A stretch of DNA of 38,756 nucleotides from an uncultured Eggerthellaceae bacterium (lineage in GTDB: Bacteria; Actinomycetota; Coriobacteriia; Coriobacteriales; Eggerthellaceae). Position numbers and translations under genes: made by a program. The notes under the pieces were generated by a model. That model did not search any database. It was not told where the DNA came from and saw nothing but the letters and a program-made list of their open reading frames with translations. The DNA lies in contig CANOBU010000010.1 of the NCBI GenBank assembly GCA_947564425.1, positions 1-38,756 of the forward strand. The letters are read 5' to 3'. Every line of letters begins with the position of its first letter. The stretch's first letter is position 1. Below are positions 9,178-18,594 of this stretch, piece after piece.

Positions 9178-9972
9178 CTAGGAGATGGCGTAGCTCACCG
9201 TGACGCTGGCCTCTACGGGGATCTCCGGCGCCTGCACATCCAGCGTGGAGGTATCGGCCGCATCCAGCGCATCGGCATTGCCCGCGGCGGTCAGCGTCAG
9301 CGCGGAGGCATCGGATTCCTCCACCATGTTCACCACGCGCCCCACATACACCTTGCTGGCGCCGGCCAGGGTCTCCGCCTTGGCATGGGCGGCATCCACG
9401 GCGGCGGTGAGGGCCGCCTGGTAGGCCGCCGCGCGGTCGCCCACGCTGTAGGTCAGGTTCGCGAAATCCGTGGCGCCGGCGGCCACGGCCTCCTTCAGCA
9501 TGGTGGGCAGGGCGGCGGCGTCGATGGCTTTCACGGTTACGGTGGTGGTCTGGTCGTAGCCGGTTATCTCGCCGGTCATATCGTAGTAGACGGTCGTGGG
9601 GCCGGTCTCGATCCAGTTGCCGTCCCAATCGAAGTAGCCGTCCATGATCTGCTCTTCCACGATGCCGCCGTACACGGGCACGGCCTCGCCGGCCTCGGCG
9701 GCCACGTTCGCCTCATCGGCCCCGGCGGTCTTCAGGCGCGCTATCACATCGTTGGCAAGGCGCGTCCCGTTCGCCTGGGCTTCCTCGTAGGTGCCGCCAT
9801 GGCTGGTCACCAATATGGAGATGTCGGCCTTGTCGGTGGCCACCAGGGCGGTCCCGGAAGCCGACACGGTTATGGCGTTGTCCGCCGACCCGGAAGCCTG
9901 GCTGCAGCCAACCCCCATCAGGCCCACGGCCAAGGCGAGAACGATAGCGAAGATTCCTACACGGCGTTTCAT
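9178..9972 (-). CDS. SIMPL-domain (DUF541) lipoprotein
   Basis: The 264-residue protein begins with a basic N-terminus, a hydrophobic stretch and a lipobox G-V-G-C (Cys23), so it should be an exported lipoprotein. The rest fits the SIMPL/DUF541 fold: I-T-V-S-A-S-G-T-A near the start, internal V-T-V-K-A-I-D and a C-terminal A-S-V-T-V-S-Y-A-I-S strand. The molecular function of the family is poorly defined; some members are periplasmic or associated with kinase signalling. It lies 38 bases upstream of the glycosyltransferase on the same strand and may be cotranscribed with it. Confidence 0.85.
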   Translation of the reverse strand: MKRRVGIFAIVLALAVGLMGVGCSQASGSADNAITVSASGTALVATDKADISILVTSHGGTYEEAQANGTRLANDVIARLKTAGADEANVAAEAGEAVPVYGGIVEEQIMDGYFDWDGNWIETGPTTVYYDMTGEITGYDQTTTVTVKAIDAAALPTMLKEAVAAGATDFANLTYSVGDRAAAYQAALTAAVDAAHAKAETLAGASKVYVGRVVNMVEESDASALTLTAAGNADALDAADTSTLDVQAPEIPVEASVTVSYAIS

Positions 9973-10144
9973 GGCACTCCTTCGATGCTCGGGTTACAGC
10001 TTGTCGGTGGATGAAAACCCTCGTGTTCCCATTGTACCCCGATAGGGCCCGTTTTCCCACGGGAGAACCCCGGCCGGTCCGCAGCAGCGCCCCCGTATTC
10101 TGTGCTACCATGGTTCATCCGATTTTTCGGGCGAAGGAGACCCT

Positions 10145-12241
10145 ATGGACGCCGTTTTCGAGGAAGAGCAGGCTCATCTCAGCGAAACCTATGCCAAGCT
10201 GCTGGCCATACGCGACGAGGTGCGCGGGCAGCTCGAAGGCGACCTGGCGGAGGCCCTGGAGGACAAGGAGAACCTCTTCGACGAGCTCACACGCGATTTC
10301 TCCGCCGACATCCAGCTGGAGACCCTCACCGAGCTCGAGGCGCTGAACCGCATCATCGAGGGCTACAACCTATCCGCCGACATCAACACCGAGAAGCTGC
10401 GCCGCACCGAGGTGCTGCTGCGCGCGCCCTACTTCGCAAAGGTGCGCCTGCAGTTCCCCCAAGGCGGCCAACCGAAGGACATCTACATCGGGGCCGCCGG
10501 CATGACCGACGACAAGCGCCGGCATTTCATCGTCGACTGGCGCAGCCCCGTGGCGGAGGTCTACTACAACCAGGCGAACGGACCCACCAGCTACGAGGCC
10601 AACGGGCGCACCATACAGGTGAACCTGCTGCTGCGCCGCCAGTTCGACATAACCCGCGATAAGCTGAACGCCTGCTTCGACACCACCGTGGCCATCGAGG
10701 ACCCGCTGCTGCTGAAATCCCTCACCGCCCGCCACAGCGCGCGCCTGGGGGCCATCACCGCGACCATACAGAAGGAGCAGAACGAGGTGATCCGCCACCG
10801 CGACGTGCCGGCCCTGCTGGTACAGGGCATCGCCGGGTCGGGGAAGACCTCCGTGCTGCTGCAGCGCATCGCCTACCTCTTCTATAAGGAGCGCGACAAC
10901 CTGGACCCCGGCGATGTGTTCCTGATAACCCCCAACCCCGTGTTCGGGCGCTACATCGACAACGTGCTGCCCGATATGGGGGAATCGAACCCGGCCATCC
11001 TCACCTGGGACGACCTCATGGCGCGCCTGGGGCTCGCGGGGCGCGGCATCGGGAAGATGGAGGACCTCTCGATATTCCGGGCCATCGACGAGGGGCTGGG
11101 CCGCGCCTCCCTCGACCGCGACGATTTCTGCGATATCCGCCTGGGCGCCGAGAAGGTGCTGTCGGCGGCCTCGGCCCGCGCTTCCTTCGACAAATTCGAC
11201 CATCTGCCCCTGGGCCCCCACCGCAGCACCCTGGCCATCGAGGACATGCAGGAGAAAGTGGCCCAGCGCATCCTGCGCCTATCCAAGGACGAGGACGAGC
11301 AGGACGCTCTGCTGGAGCTGTCCACCGAAGAGCAGATCGCCATCTTCGGCCAGGTGGTGCTGCCCCTGGGCGACGAGGAGCTGCCGGAGCGCACCCGGCA
11401 ATGGCTGGCCTGGCGCTACCGCGAGGTCGACCGCATGATCGAAGAGGGCGCCTGGCTGCGGCTGGACCGCTTCGGCCGCCGGCTGCTGGGCAAGGAGACC
11501 CTCGATGCCGCCGAGTGGCTGTACCTGCGGCTGGCCCTGCTGGGCGGCGGCCAACGCCGCGCCCGCTACGTGATGATAGACGAGGTGCAGGACTACACGC
11601 TTCCCCAGCTGGCGGTGCTGGCCCGCTACTTCCCCCAGGCGCACTTCCTCATGCTGGGCGACCAGAACCAGGCGGTGCGCAAGGGCACGGCGGACTTCCG
11701 CGATATCCGCAGGCTGTTCGAGGAAGCCGTGGGCTCCGTGGATGAATGCTCCCTCAACATAAGCTACCGGTCGTCCCCCGAGATAACGGCTCTCTTCTGC
11801 AAGCTTCTGCCCCCCGACCAGCGGGTGAAGGCGGAATCGGTGCAGCGCCCCGGCGAGGCACCCGTCATCATCGAGGAGGCCGATCCTGCAGCCTACGAGG
11901 ATGCCCTCAGGCAAGCGGTACGGGCGGCAGCGGCGGAAGGGGGGCTCTCGGCGCTCATCGCCAACAGCCGCAGCCGCGCCCGGGGCCTGGCCCAGATGCT
12001 CGAGGGAGAGCCGCTGCACCTGCTGCCGGAAGACGGCGAGCTGCCCGGCGAGGGCGTGGTGCTGCTGGATGTGAAGCTGGCGAAGGGCCTGGAGTTCGAC
12101 CGCGTCATCGTACCCGATGTGCAGGAGGGGGCCTTCCCCGACGAGCCGCTGCGGCGCCATCGACTGTACACAGCCATCTCGCGGGCGACCCAGCACCTCA
12201 CCCTGCTGGCCAACGGCAGGCTTGCAGAGCTGCTGCGATAG
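10145..12241 (+). CDS. helD: HelD-like superfamily 1 helicase/ATPase
   Basis: The 698-residue protein has a UvrD/Rep-type motor. A long acidic coiled-coil N-terminus (residues 1-90) precedes a HelD-type segment with D-W-R-S-P-V-A-E-V-Y-Y (131-141). Walker A G-I-A-G-S-G-K-T is at 228-235, Walker B I-D-E-V-Q-D-Y near 480, then G-D-Q-N-Q-A-V, and C-terminal superfamily 1 motifs including L-Y-T-A-I-S-R-A-T. The coiled coil plus split motor is the arrangement of HelD, which binds RNA polymerase and recycles stalled complexes. An AAGGAG ribosome-binding site lies before ATG 10145. The gene stands alone, convergent with the patatin gene (21-base gap). A plain DNA helicase function is the alternative. 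Confidence 0.88.
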   Translation: MDAVFEEEQAHLSETYAKLLAIRDEVRGQLEGDLAEALEDKENLFDELTRDFSADIQLETLTELEALNRIIEGYNLSADINTEKLRRTEVLLRAPYFAKVRLQFPQGGQPKDIYIGAAGMTDDKRRHFIVDWRSPVAEVYYNQANGPTSYEANGRTIQVNLLLRRQFDITRDKLNACFDTTVAIEDPLLLKSLTARHSARLGAITATIQKEQNEVIRHRDVPALLVQGIAGSGKTSVLLQRIAYLFYKERDNLDPGDVFLITPNPVFGRYIDNVLPDMGESNPAILTWDDLMARLGLAGRGIGKMEDLSIFRAIDEGLGRASLDRDDFCDIRLGAEKVLSAASARASFDKFDHLPLGPHRSTLAIEDMQEKVAQRILRLSKDEDEQDALLELSTEEQIAIFGQVVLPLGDEELPERTRQWLAWRYREVDRMIEEGAWLRLDRFGRRLLGKETLDAAEWLYLRLALLGGGQRRARYVMIDEVQDYTLPQLAVLARYFPQAHFLMLGDQNQAVRKGTADFRDIRRLFEEAVGSVDECSLNISYRSSPEITALFCKLLPPDQRVKAESVQRPGEAPVIIEEADPAAYEDALRQAVRAAAAEGGLSALIANSRSRARGLAQMLEGEPLHLLPEDGELPGEGVVLLDVKLAKGLEFDRVIVPDVQEGAFPDEPLRRHRLYTAISRATQHLTLLANGRLAELLR

Positions 12242-12262
12242 GATTCCAGGCGCAGGCCGCGC

Positions 12263-13099
12263 CTAGGACAGGAAGCCGGCGATGGCCAGCCCGTCGCGAT
12301 AGCCCTTGGCGTAGAGCCCCTCGATCTCGCTGCGGTCCTTGGTGAGCGTCTGCATATCGCCGATGCTGTCGGGGGCCACGATGAGCGCCCTCCCCTCGCG
12401 CTCGTACTTCTTCGCAAGGTCCAGCTGCAGGTTATAGAGGCCCGCGCGGTTCACCAGCGCTTCGGCTATGCGGGGGTACTTGGGTGCCACCAGGCGGGCC
12501 AAGGCGGTGTCGCGTTTGGCCGAGCGATAGTAATCCCGCGGGCGCGTGAGGATGACCACAACTTTCTCGCAGCCCTGCTCGAGCGCCTTGCGCACGGGGA
12601 TCGGGTCCGACAAGCCCCCGTCGAAGCAGGGGCGCCCATGCACGGGATACGGGCGGCTCACCAGCGGCAGGGCCGAGGATGCCTTGATCGCCGCATAGTC
12701 GTCCTGAGCCATATCATCCAAGGTGAAGTAGGCCGGCAGGGCGGTGGCAGCATCGGTGGCCACTATGATGAAATCCTTCCCCGCAGCCTGCATGGCGGGG
12801 AAATCCAAGGGGTACTCGCCTGCGGCATCCGACAGGGTGCCGTAGATGTAGTCGAGGTCGGCGTATTCGCGCTTGCGCAGGAGCAAACCCAGGCCCATGT
12901 ATTGGGGCCGGAAGCTGTAATGGGAATAGAAAGCGAAGTTGCGCCCCTTCTGACCCGCCAGGTACGAGGCGAGGTTGGCCGCACCGGCAGATACCCCCAC
13001 GCAGCAGTCGAAGCCGATGCCCTGGTCGAGGCACTGGTCGAGGACGCCGCAGCCGTAGGCCCCGCGCTCCCCTCCCCCTACATCCACCACACCTATCAT
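12263..13099 (-). CDS. Patatin-like phospholipase
   Basis: This 278-residue protein belongs to the patatin-like acyl hydrolases, probably a lipase acting on phospholipids or other acyl esters. The nucleophile elbow G-V-S-A-G places Ser37, the glycine-rich oxyanion loop is G-G-G-E-R-G-A-Y-G (8-16), and the second catalytic residue is Asp159 in F-D-G-G. These are the parts of a Ser-Asp dyad. No signal peptide is seen, so the protein appears cytosolic. The family resembles small RssA/YjjU-type patatins. The start overlaps the stop of the C39-like gene by four bases, so the two are translationally coupled. Confidence 0.9.
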   Translation of the reverse strand: MIGVVDVGGGERGAYGCGVLDQCLDQGIGFDCCVGVSAGAANLASYLAGQKGRNFAFYSHYSFRPQYMGLGLLLRKREYADLDYIYGTLSDAAGEYPLDFPAMQAAGKDFIIVATDAATALPAYFTLDDMAQDDYAAIKASSALPLVSRPYPVHGRPCFDGGLSDPIPVRKALEQGCEKVVVILTRPRDYYRSAKRDTALARLVAPKYPRIAEALVNRAGLYNLQLDLAKKYEREGRALIVAPDSIGDMQTLTKDRSEIEGLYAKGYRDGLAIAGFLS

Positions 13100-14010
13100 A
13101 GAAGCACCATGGCCATGCTGCCGCAGGCCCCGTAGATCTCTGCGAAGCGGTCGGCATCGCGCTCGACCAAGCCGTCCATGGGATCGCTAACCAGCACCTT
13201 ACCGCCCTCTACGCCGTAAAGCACCACGCAGTGCTCGTTGCTGTACCATTCCAGGCCGCCATCGAAGGATCCGGTGAACAGCGGGTCGGCGAAACCCATG
13301 GTAGCCCATACCATCACCGGATAGCCCTTCTGCACGTAGGCCTCGAGCGAATCGAATGCCGCACCGGTGATATCATGGGCGCGCACGCTGCTGCCCTGGG
13401 CGGCCAGATAGCCGTTGGCGGCATCGGCGATCCCCGCCGGATAACCGCCGCCCAGATGATAGGGGTCGCCGGTGTAGCCGGTGGCGAAATGGCCGTCGAT
13501 GACCAGGTGGTCCTCCACGATCCCGTGGATATCGGGATTGAACCCCAAAGCATCCAGCACGATGGCCAGGGAGACCAGCTCGCAGCCCCCGTCCATCAGG
13601 GACGCCTGCCGCTTCTCCCCCACGCGCTCCGTATAGCCCACGGCGGGAAGTGCGGCACGCAGGACCTCGGCCTCGGGGATGGCCTCCACAGCCGAGGGGG
13701 CATGGATTGCGCCAGCCTTCACGAGCTCCGTAGCCTCGGCGGCTGCGGCGGCCAGGGGTTTGACCGCGGTTTGGGTGGCCTCCGACAGAACCGCACCCGC
13801 CGGCTTGGTGGCATCGGCGAAAGCCTGGGAATCCATCGCCACCAGCATGCGGTTGAACGAGAACGGTATGATGGCCAACGCGGCCAGCAGAAGCAGGGAG
13901 ATGGCAACCTGGGTGAAATCGATGCCGATGCGCACATCGGCGGCATGCTTGCCGTAGCTCTGCCCCCCATCAGGGGCTTTTCCATGCTTGCCGCGAGTCG
14001 CCACGGGCAT
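13096..14010 (-). CDS. Membrane-anchored C39-like cysteine peptidase
   Basis: The 304-residue protein has a short basic N-terminus, one transmembrane helix (about residues 34-55) and an alanine-rich spacer to about 135. A papain-like C39_2 domain follows. Catalytic candidates are Cys143 in G-G-C-E-L-V-S-L-A, His260 in E-H-C-V-V-L-Y-G and Asp276 in V-S-D-P-M-D-G, with Gln135 as possible oxyanion residue. The topology suggests that the catalytic part is outside the cell. C39-like domains process leader peptides or remodel surface proteins; the substrate is unknown. It is first in a two-gene operon with the patatin. An AT-rich promoter region precedes it. Confidence 0.8.
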   Translation of the reverse strand: MPVATRGKHGKAPDGGQSYGKHAADVRIGIDFTQVAISLLLLAALAIIPFSFNRMLVAMDSQAFADATKPAGAVLSEATQTAVKPLAAAAAEATELVKAGAIHAPSAVEAIPEAEVLRAALPAVGYTERVGEKRQASLMDGGCELVSLAIVLDALGFNPDIHGIVEDHLVIDGHFATGYTGDPYHLGGGYPAGIADAANGYLAAQGSSVRAHDITGAAFDSLEAYVQKGYPVMVWATMGFADPLFTGSFDGGLEWYSNEHCVVLYGVEGGKVLVSDPMDGLVERDADRFAEIYGACGSMAMVLL

Positions 14011-14092
14011 TCCCTCATCTCATCGGACGGTACGACGAAATATAGCCGGCATTCGTCCGGAATCATCAATCCATAGTGTATATTTGCATACT

Positions 14093-14122
14093 CTTATACC
14101 ATATAAAGTGTGCGGGATACAA
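14093..14122 (-). promoter_or_regulatory. Putative promoter of the C39-patatin operon
   Basis: On the minus strand TTGTAT (14122-14117) and TATAAG (14098-14093) are spaced 18 bases apart, about 90 bases upstream of the C39-like start. The surrounding 110 bases are clearly AT-richer than the rest of the window. A second AT-rich patch, TATACACTAT, lies slightly downstream and could serve instead. Confidence 0.4.
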
Positions 14123-14218
14123 CAGCCCCAACCGATATTTTCCTGAAATTACGCCGCGTGAGGGTATCGAGGCGTGGCGGGGGACGTTCGCTTACATGTT
14201 TCTGAATTGGGATTTCGA

Positions 14219-14292
14219 TGGCTGGGGCACAGGGATTCGAACCCCGATAGCTGGCACCAAAAACCAGAGTCCTGCCATTGGACGACACCCCA
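14219..14292 (-). tRNA. tRNA-Gln (anticodon TTG)
   Basis: The minus strand folds into a cloverleaf of 74 bases including an encoded CCA end. The acceptor stem is TGGGGTG with TGCCCCA (two wobble pairs). The anticodon arm CTGGT-TTTTGGT-GCCAG gives TTG at positions 34-36, and the T arm contains GGTTCGAATCC. It is the downstream gene of a tRNA pair, eight bases after tRNA-Lys. Confidence 0.95.
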
Positions 14293-14300
14293 GTGCTCGC

Positions 14301-14376
14301 TGGTGGGCCCTGGGGGACTCGAACCCCCGACCTTGGGATTAAAAGTCCCCTGCTCTACCAACTGAGCTAAGGGCCC
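14301..14376 (-). tRNA. tRNA-Lys (anticodon TTT)
   Basis: The minus strand gives a 76-base cloverleaf with an encoded CCA end. The acceptor stem pairs GGGCCCT with AGGGCCC, the D arm reads TAGCTCAGTTGGTAGAGCA, and the anticodon loop CTTTTAA gives TTT. The T arm is GGGGGTTCGAGTCCCCC. It is the first gene of the two-tRNA transcript. Confidence 0.96.
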
Positions 14377-14394
14377 GAATCCCGTGCGAACGCT

Positions 14395-14400
14395 ATTCTA
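14395..14400 (-). promoter_or_regulatory. Putative -10 box of the tRNA-Lys/tRNA-Gln unit
   Basis: TAGAAT on the minus strand lies 19 bases upstream of the first base of tRNA-Lys, a usual distance for a tRNA promoter. No good -35 hexamer is visible. Confidence 0.4.
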
Positions 14401-14626
14401 GCAGAGCACCCGAAGAAAGCGAAGCAGCAAGAGGATCGATAGCGGGGGCAACCGGAACAGCAGATGCAACCTGCAAGCGCCCGCTCCCGCTGCATTCTGA
14501 AGGACGATATCCGAACCCCTATAAAAATGTGTCAAAGCACACGTCCCCTGACACGCCCTGACACCCGCTCGCAGGTTGGCGCTAGTATGCAGCGGAGAAG
14601 CCCCGAGGTGCGCATAGGTCGCATGA

Positions 14627-14667
14627 AAGGGGGTGCCCATTGGCCTTTGCGCCACGGGCACCCCCTT
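14627..14667. repeat. Hairpin with GGGGGTGCCC / GGGCACCCCC arms
   Basis: A 12-base perfect stem (AAGGGGGTGCCC with GGGCACCCCCTT) encloses a loop of about 17 bases containing CATTGGCCTTTGC. There is only a short T run on the minus strand, so it may be a second, weaker terminator behind groL or a structural element. Confidence 0.6.
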
Positions 14668-14735
14668 GAATGCGAACTGACAGGATGGCGCTAGGAAGTA
14701 GCTCAGGGTTTCTGCGGTGCGTGCCATGGGCGTGA

Positions 14736-14776
14736 AAAGAGCCCGCCATTGGCCTTTTGGCCATGGCGGGCTCTTT
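14736..14776 (-). terminator. Rho-independent terminator of groES-groL
   Basis: AAAGAGCCCGCCATTGGCC and GGCCATGGCGGGCTCTTT form an 18-pair stem (one bulged base) around a TTTT loop. On the minus strand the stem ends in CTCTTTTC, giving a U-rich tail. It lies about 75 bases after the groL stop codon. Confidence 0.8.
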
Positions 14777-14820
14777 GAGCGCCCAGGGTGCGTGCCGCAG
14801 GAAGCCTGAGCGGACGAGCA

Positions 14821-14848
14821 GTTTCGGTGGCTGGCAAGCCGCCGAAAC
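14821..14848 (-). repeat. Small hairpin directly after groL
   Basis: GTTTCGGTGGC and GCCGCCGAAAC pair over 11 bases with one mismatch around a six-base loop, three bases after the groL stop codon. It has no U tract and may protect the mRNA 3' end or help the stronger terminator that follows. Confidence 0.5.
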
Positions 14849-14851
14849 CTG

Positions 14852-16489
<1,638 letters not shown>

Positions 16490-16540
16490 TCAGGACTTCC
16501 TTTCGTATATCGAATGCGGGATGTCGGATTATCGCCAGCG

Positions 16541-16828
16541 CTATTCGCAGATGGCGTAGATGTCGTCGGCGCGCAGGATCAGCACATCCTCGCCGTCGTA
16601 GGTGACCTCGGTGCCGCCGTACTTGCCGAAGATGACCTTATCGCCCTTCTTCACGGGCATGGGCAGGTGCTCGCCCTCGTTGTTGACCTTGCCCTGGCCC
16701 ACTGCCAGGACCACACCGGTCTGGGGCTTCTCCTTCGACTCGCTTGCCAAGTACAGACCGGAAGCGGTCTGGGCCTCGGCCTCGTCGGCCTTGACGATCA
16801 CGCGATCGCCGAGCGGTTTCAGTGCCAT
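16541..16828 (-). CDS. groES: Co-chaperonin GroES (Hsp10)
   Basis: GroES is the lid of the GroEL chamber. The 95-residue protein starts [12 protein letters not shown] and has the mobile loop with S-G-L-Y-L-A and the typical [13 protein letters not shown] segment. The ATG at 16828 is chosen because it matches family N-termini and is preceded by GAAAGGAAGG; an upstream in-frame start would add 15 unrelated residues. It is the first gene after CIRCE. Confidence 0.97.
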   Translation of the reverse strand: MALKPLGDRVIVKADEAEAQTASGLYLASESKEKPQTGVVLAVGQGKVNNEGEHLPMPVKKGDKVIFGKYGGTEVTYDGEDVLILRADDIYAICE

Positions 16829-16876
16829 GGTTGATGCCTTCCTTTCGCACATTGCCGATAGTACCCAACTCATAAA

Positions 16877-16903
16877 TTAGCACTCGCAACCTCCGAGTGC
16901 TAA
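16877..16903 (-). promoter_or_regulatory. CIRCE operator (HrcA binding site)
   Basis: The sequence is a perfect TTAGCACTC-N9-GAGTGCTAA inverted repeat, which is the CIRCE consensus bound by the heat-shock repressor HrcA. It lies 48 bases upstream of the groES start, just after the promoter, so the operon should be de-repressed on heat or protein-folding stress. hrcA itself is not in this window. Confidence 0.97.
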
Positions 16904-16909
16904 GAAGGT

Positions 16910-16937
16910 ACTATATCACGCCAGCCGCCCATTGGAA
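16910..16937 (-). promoter_or_regulatory. Putative groES-groL promoter
   Basis: On the minus strand TATAGT (16915-16910) serves as -10, with TTCCAA about 16 bases upstream as a weak -35. Transcription would begin at or inside the CIRCE element, the usual arrangement for HrcA control. Confidence 0.5.
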
Positions 16938-17024
16938 GGACATTTCCTCCCCTTTTTCCCATCCGTCATGTTCTCGTCATAAAAGGGAAGCGGGATGGCA
17001 AATGGTACAGCCTCCGCCATTACA

Positions 17025-17143
17025 GGGAACCGCCGGGGGCGGGGGCTGTGAGCCGCTTGCGCAGGCGCGACATGCCGAACATCCGCAAAAGCGCCGCCGC
17101 GCCGAGCAGCCGTAGGCGCACAGCCCCCGCCCCGGTGGTTCCC
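17025..17143. repeat. Long imperfect inverted repeat
   Basis: The arms 17025-17050 and 17119-17143 pair over about 25 bases with one G-T wobble and one bulge; the core is CGGGGGCTGTG with CACAGCCCCCG. The 68-base interior can form smaller GC-rich stems. It lies downstream of the rubrerythrin terminator and upstream of the groES promoter. Confidence 0.65.
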
Positions 17144-17153
17144 GGCCCAGGTA

Positions 17154-17184
17154 GAAAAACCGCCCCGGCAGAAACCGGGGCGGT
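17154..17184 (-). terminator. Rho-independent terminator of rubrerythrin
   Basis: ACCGCCCCGG and CCGGGGCGGT form a perfect 10-base stem around CAGAAA; on the minus strand the stem is followed by a T5 run. It lies about 25 bases after the rubrerythrin stop codon. Confidence 0.88.
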
Positions 17185-17208
17185 CCCAGGATGCTATGCG
17201 CAAGCGCC

Positions 17209-17748
17209 CTAGTAGTTCTCGGGTTTCAATTCGAAGAACGACTGGTTCTCGCCGCAGACCGGGCACACCATGGGGGCCTTCGGGCCGATGACCACATGGC
17301 CGCACTCGCGGCACACCCAGGTGCGGTCGCCATCGCGGGAGAACACGATGCCCTCCTCCACGTTGCCGATGAGCTTGCGGTAGCGGTTCTCGTGCTGAAC
17401 CTCCACCTGGCCCACCAGGCGGAACTTGGCGGCTATCTCCTTGTAGCCCTCCTCGTCGGCAACGCGGGCGAACTCGTCGTACATATCGGTCCACTCGTAG
17501 TGCTCGCCATCGGCGGCATCGTTCAGGTTCACCAGCGTCGCGGGGATATCGCCGTCATGCAGGTACTTGAACCACAGCTTCGCATGGGCGCGCTCGTTGT
17601 GGGCGGTCTCGCGGAAGATCGCGCCGATCTGCTGATAGCCGTCGTCGCAAGCCTTCTGGGCATAGTAGGAGTACTTCATATGGGCCTGGGACTCACCCGC
17701 GAAGGCGGTGAGCAGGTTCTGATAGGTCTTGCTGTCCTTGAATTCCAT
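17209..17748 (-). CDS. rbr: Rubrerythrin
   Basis: Rubrerythrin is a cytosolic non-haem iron peroxidase that protects anaerobes by reducing hydrogen peroxide. The 179-residue protein has a ferritin-like four-helix domain with diiron ligands in [12 protein letters not shown] and [11 protein letters not shown], and a C-terminal rubredoxin domain with C-R-E-C-G and C-P-V-C-G. The ATG at 17748 fits family N-termini and has AAAGGAACGG upstream. It is a single-gene transcript with its own terminator. Confidence 0.96.
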   Translation of the reverse strand: MEFKDSKTYQNLLTAFAGESQAHMKYSYYAQKACDDGYQQIGAIFRETAHNERAHAKLWFKYLHDGDIPATLVNLNDAADGEHYEWTDMYDEFARVADEEGYKEIAAKFRLVGQVEVQHENRYRKLIGNVEEGIVFSRDGDRTWVCRECGHVVIGPKAPMVCPVCGENQSFFELKPENY

Positions 17749-17909
17749 GAACCGTTCCTTTCGATCGTATTCTGCCGACGGGGAAACGATAGCACATGCC
17801 ATCGGAAAAGGGCGCATTATTTACCATCGATAACAGAACCATTGCGGAATCGATGATGCAGGGCGCGACGGGAGGGGCGGCAATCGGCCCCTGGCGGTCC
17901 GGCGATGCC

Positions 17910-18575
17910 CTAGGCCCCCTGTTCCTGGCAGGCCCGGATCTGGCCGCCCAGCCAGGAGGTCCATTCCTGCACCCCGGAACCCTTGGTGGCAGCCATCGGG
18001 AACAGCGGGGCCGCGGGGTTCAGCGCCCGCACGCGCTCCTCGAAGGCGGCGGTGTCGAAATCGAATACCGGCAGCGTGTCCACCTTGTTCAGCAGCACGG
18101 CATCGGATATCTCGAAGATGCCCGGGTATTTCAAGGGCTTGTCGTCGCCCTCGGGCACCGACAGGATGACCGCCTTGGCGTTCTCGCCCAAATCGAAGTC
18201 GGTGGTGCACACCAGGTTGCCCACGTTCTCCACGATTATCAGGTCCAGGCGGTCAAGGTCCAGCACCTCGACCGCCCGCTTCATCATGGCGCTCTCCAGG
18301 TGGCACGAGCCCCCCGTGTTGATCTGCACGGCCGGCAGCCCCTGGCGCTTGATGGTCTCGGCATCCACCGAGCTGGCTATATCGCCCTCGATGACGGCGA
18401 TGTTGAACTCGTCGCGCAAGCCGTCGATGGTGGCCAGGATGGTCGAGGTCTTGCCGGAACCGGGGCTGGCCAGCAGGTTCAGCACATAGACGCCCTTGGC
18501 GGCGAAGAGCTCCCGCAGCTCGGCGGCCAAAGCATCGTTCTTCCCCAGGATGGGTGCATGCATATCGATTCGCAT
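17910..18575 (-). CDS. hypB: Hydrogenase nickel-insertion GTPase HypB
   Basis: HypB is a SIMIBI-class GTPase that works with HypA to insert nickel into [NiFe] hydrogenase precursors. In 221 residues there is a P-loop S-P-G-S-G-K-T (38-44), E-G-D-I (63-66) and the interface metal site G-S-C-H-L (Cys91-His92). The N-terminal C-x-x-C-G-C high-affinity site and a His-rich stretch are both absent, so this is the minimal form without nickel storage. The start at 18575 is taken at M-R-I-D-M-H-A. It is the last gene of the operon, 19 bases after hypA. Confidence 0.95.
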   Translation of the reverse strand: MRIDMHAPILGKNDALAAELRELFAAKGVYVLNLLASPGSGKTSTILATIDGLRDEFNIAVIEGDIASSVDAETIKRQGLPAVQINTGGSCHLESAMMKRAVEVLDLDRLDLIIVENVGNLVCTTDFDLGENAKAVILSVPEGDDKPLKYPGIFEISDAVLLNKVDTLPVFDFDTAAFEERVRALNPAAPLFPMAATKGSGVQEWTSWLGGQIRACQEQGA

Positions 18576-18594
18576 CTTCGGGCTCCTTATGCTC

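Larger units (their letters stand above)
14377..14851. other. Gene-free tract between tRNA-Lys and groL
   Basis: These 475 bases hold no convincing coding region. The tRNA promoter is at the left edge. A direct repeat of CCTGACAC (two copies about 10 bases apart, near 14549-14566) lies in the middle. Three hairpins stand to the right (14627-14667, 14736-14776, 14821-14848), following groL on the minus strand. Short open frames here have no ribosome-binding site or recognisable similarity. Confidence 0.6.
16904..17208. other. Gene-free interval between groES and rubrerythrin
   Basis: These 305 bases contain the groES promoter at the left, a long imperfect inverted repeat (17025-17143) in the middle and the rubrerythrin terminator at the right. 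I see no convincing gene. A 33-codon GTG frame on the minus strand inside the inverted repeat is basic and hydrophobic but has no good ribosome-binding site. Confidence 0.6.

Noticed and set aside
14219..14376. tRNA pair as a possible integration site for a mobile island
   Set aside because: No integrase, no direct repeat of a tRNA 3' end and ordinary genes on both sides.
14549..14566. Two CCTGACAC copies as a start of a CRISPR or iteron array
   Set aside because: Only two short copies with no spacer regularity and no cas genes.
14464..14694. 76-codon open frame on the plus strand after the tRNAs
   Set aside because: No ribosome-binding site and no similarity; part of it runs through a hairpin.
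17020..17121. 33-codon GTG frame (basic, hydrophobic) on the minus strand
   Set aside because: It lies inside a strong inverted repeat, has no convincing ribosome-binding site and no recognisable family. It remains a weak possibility.
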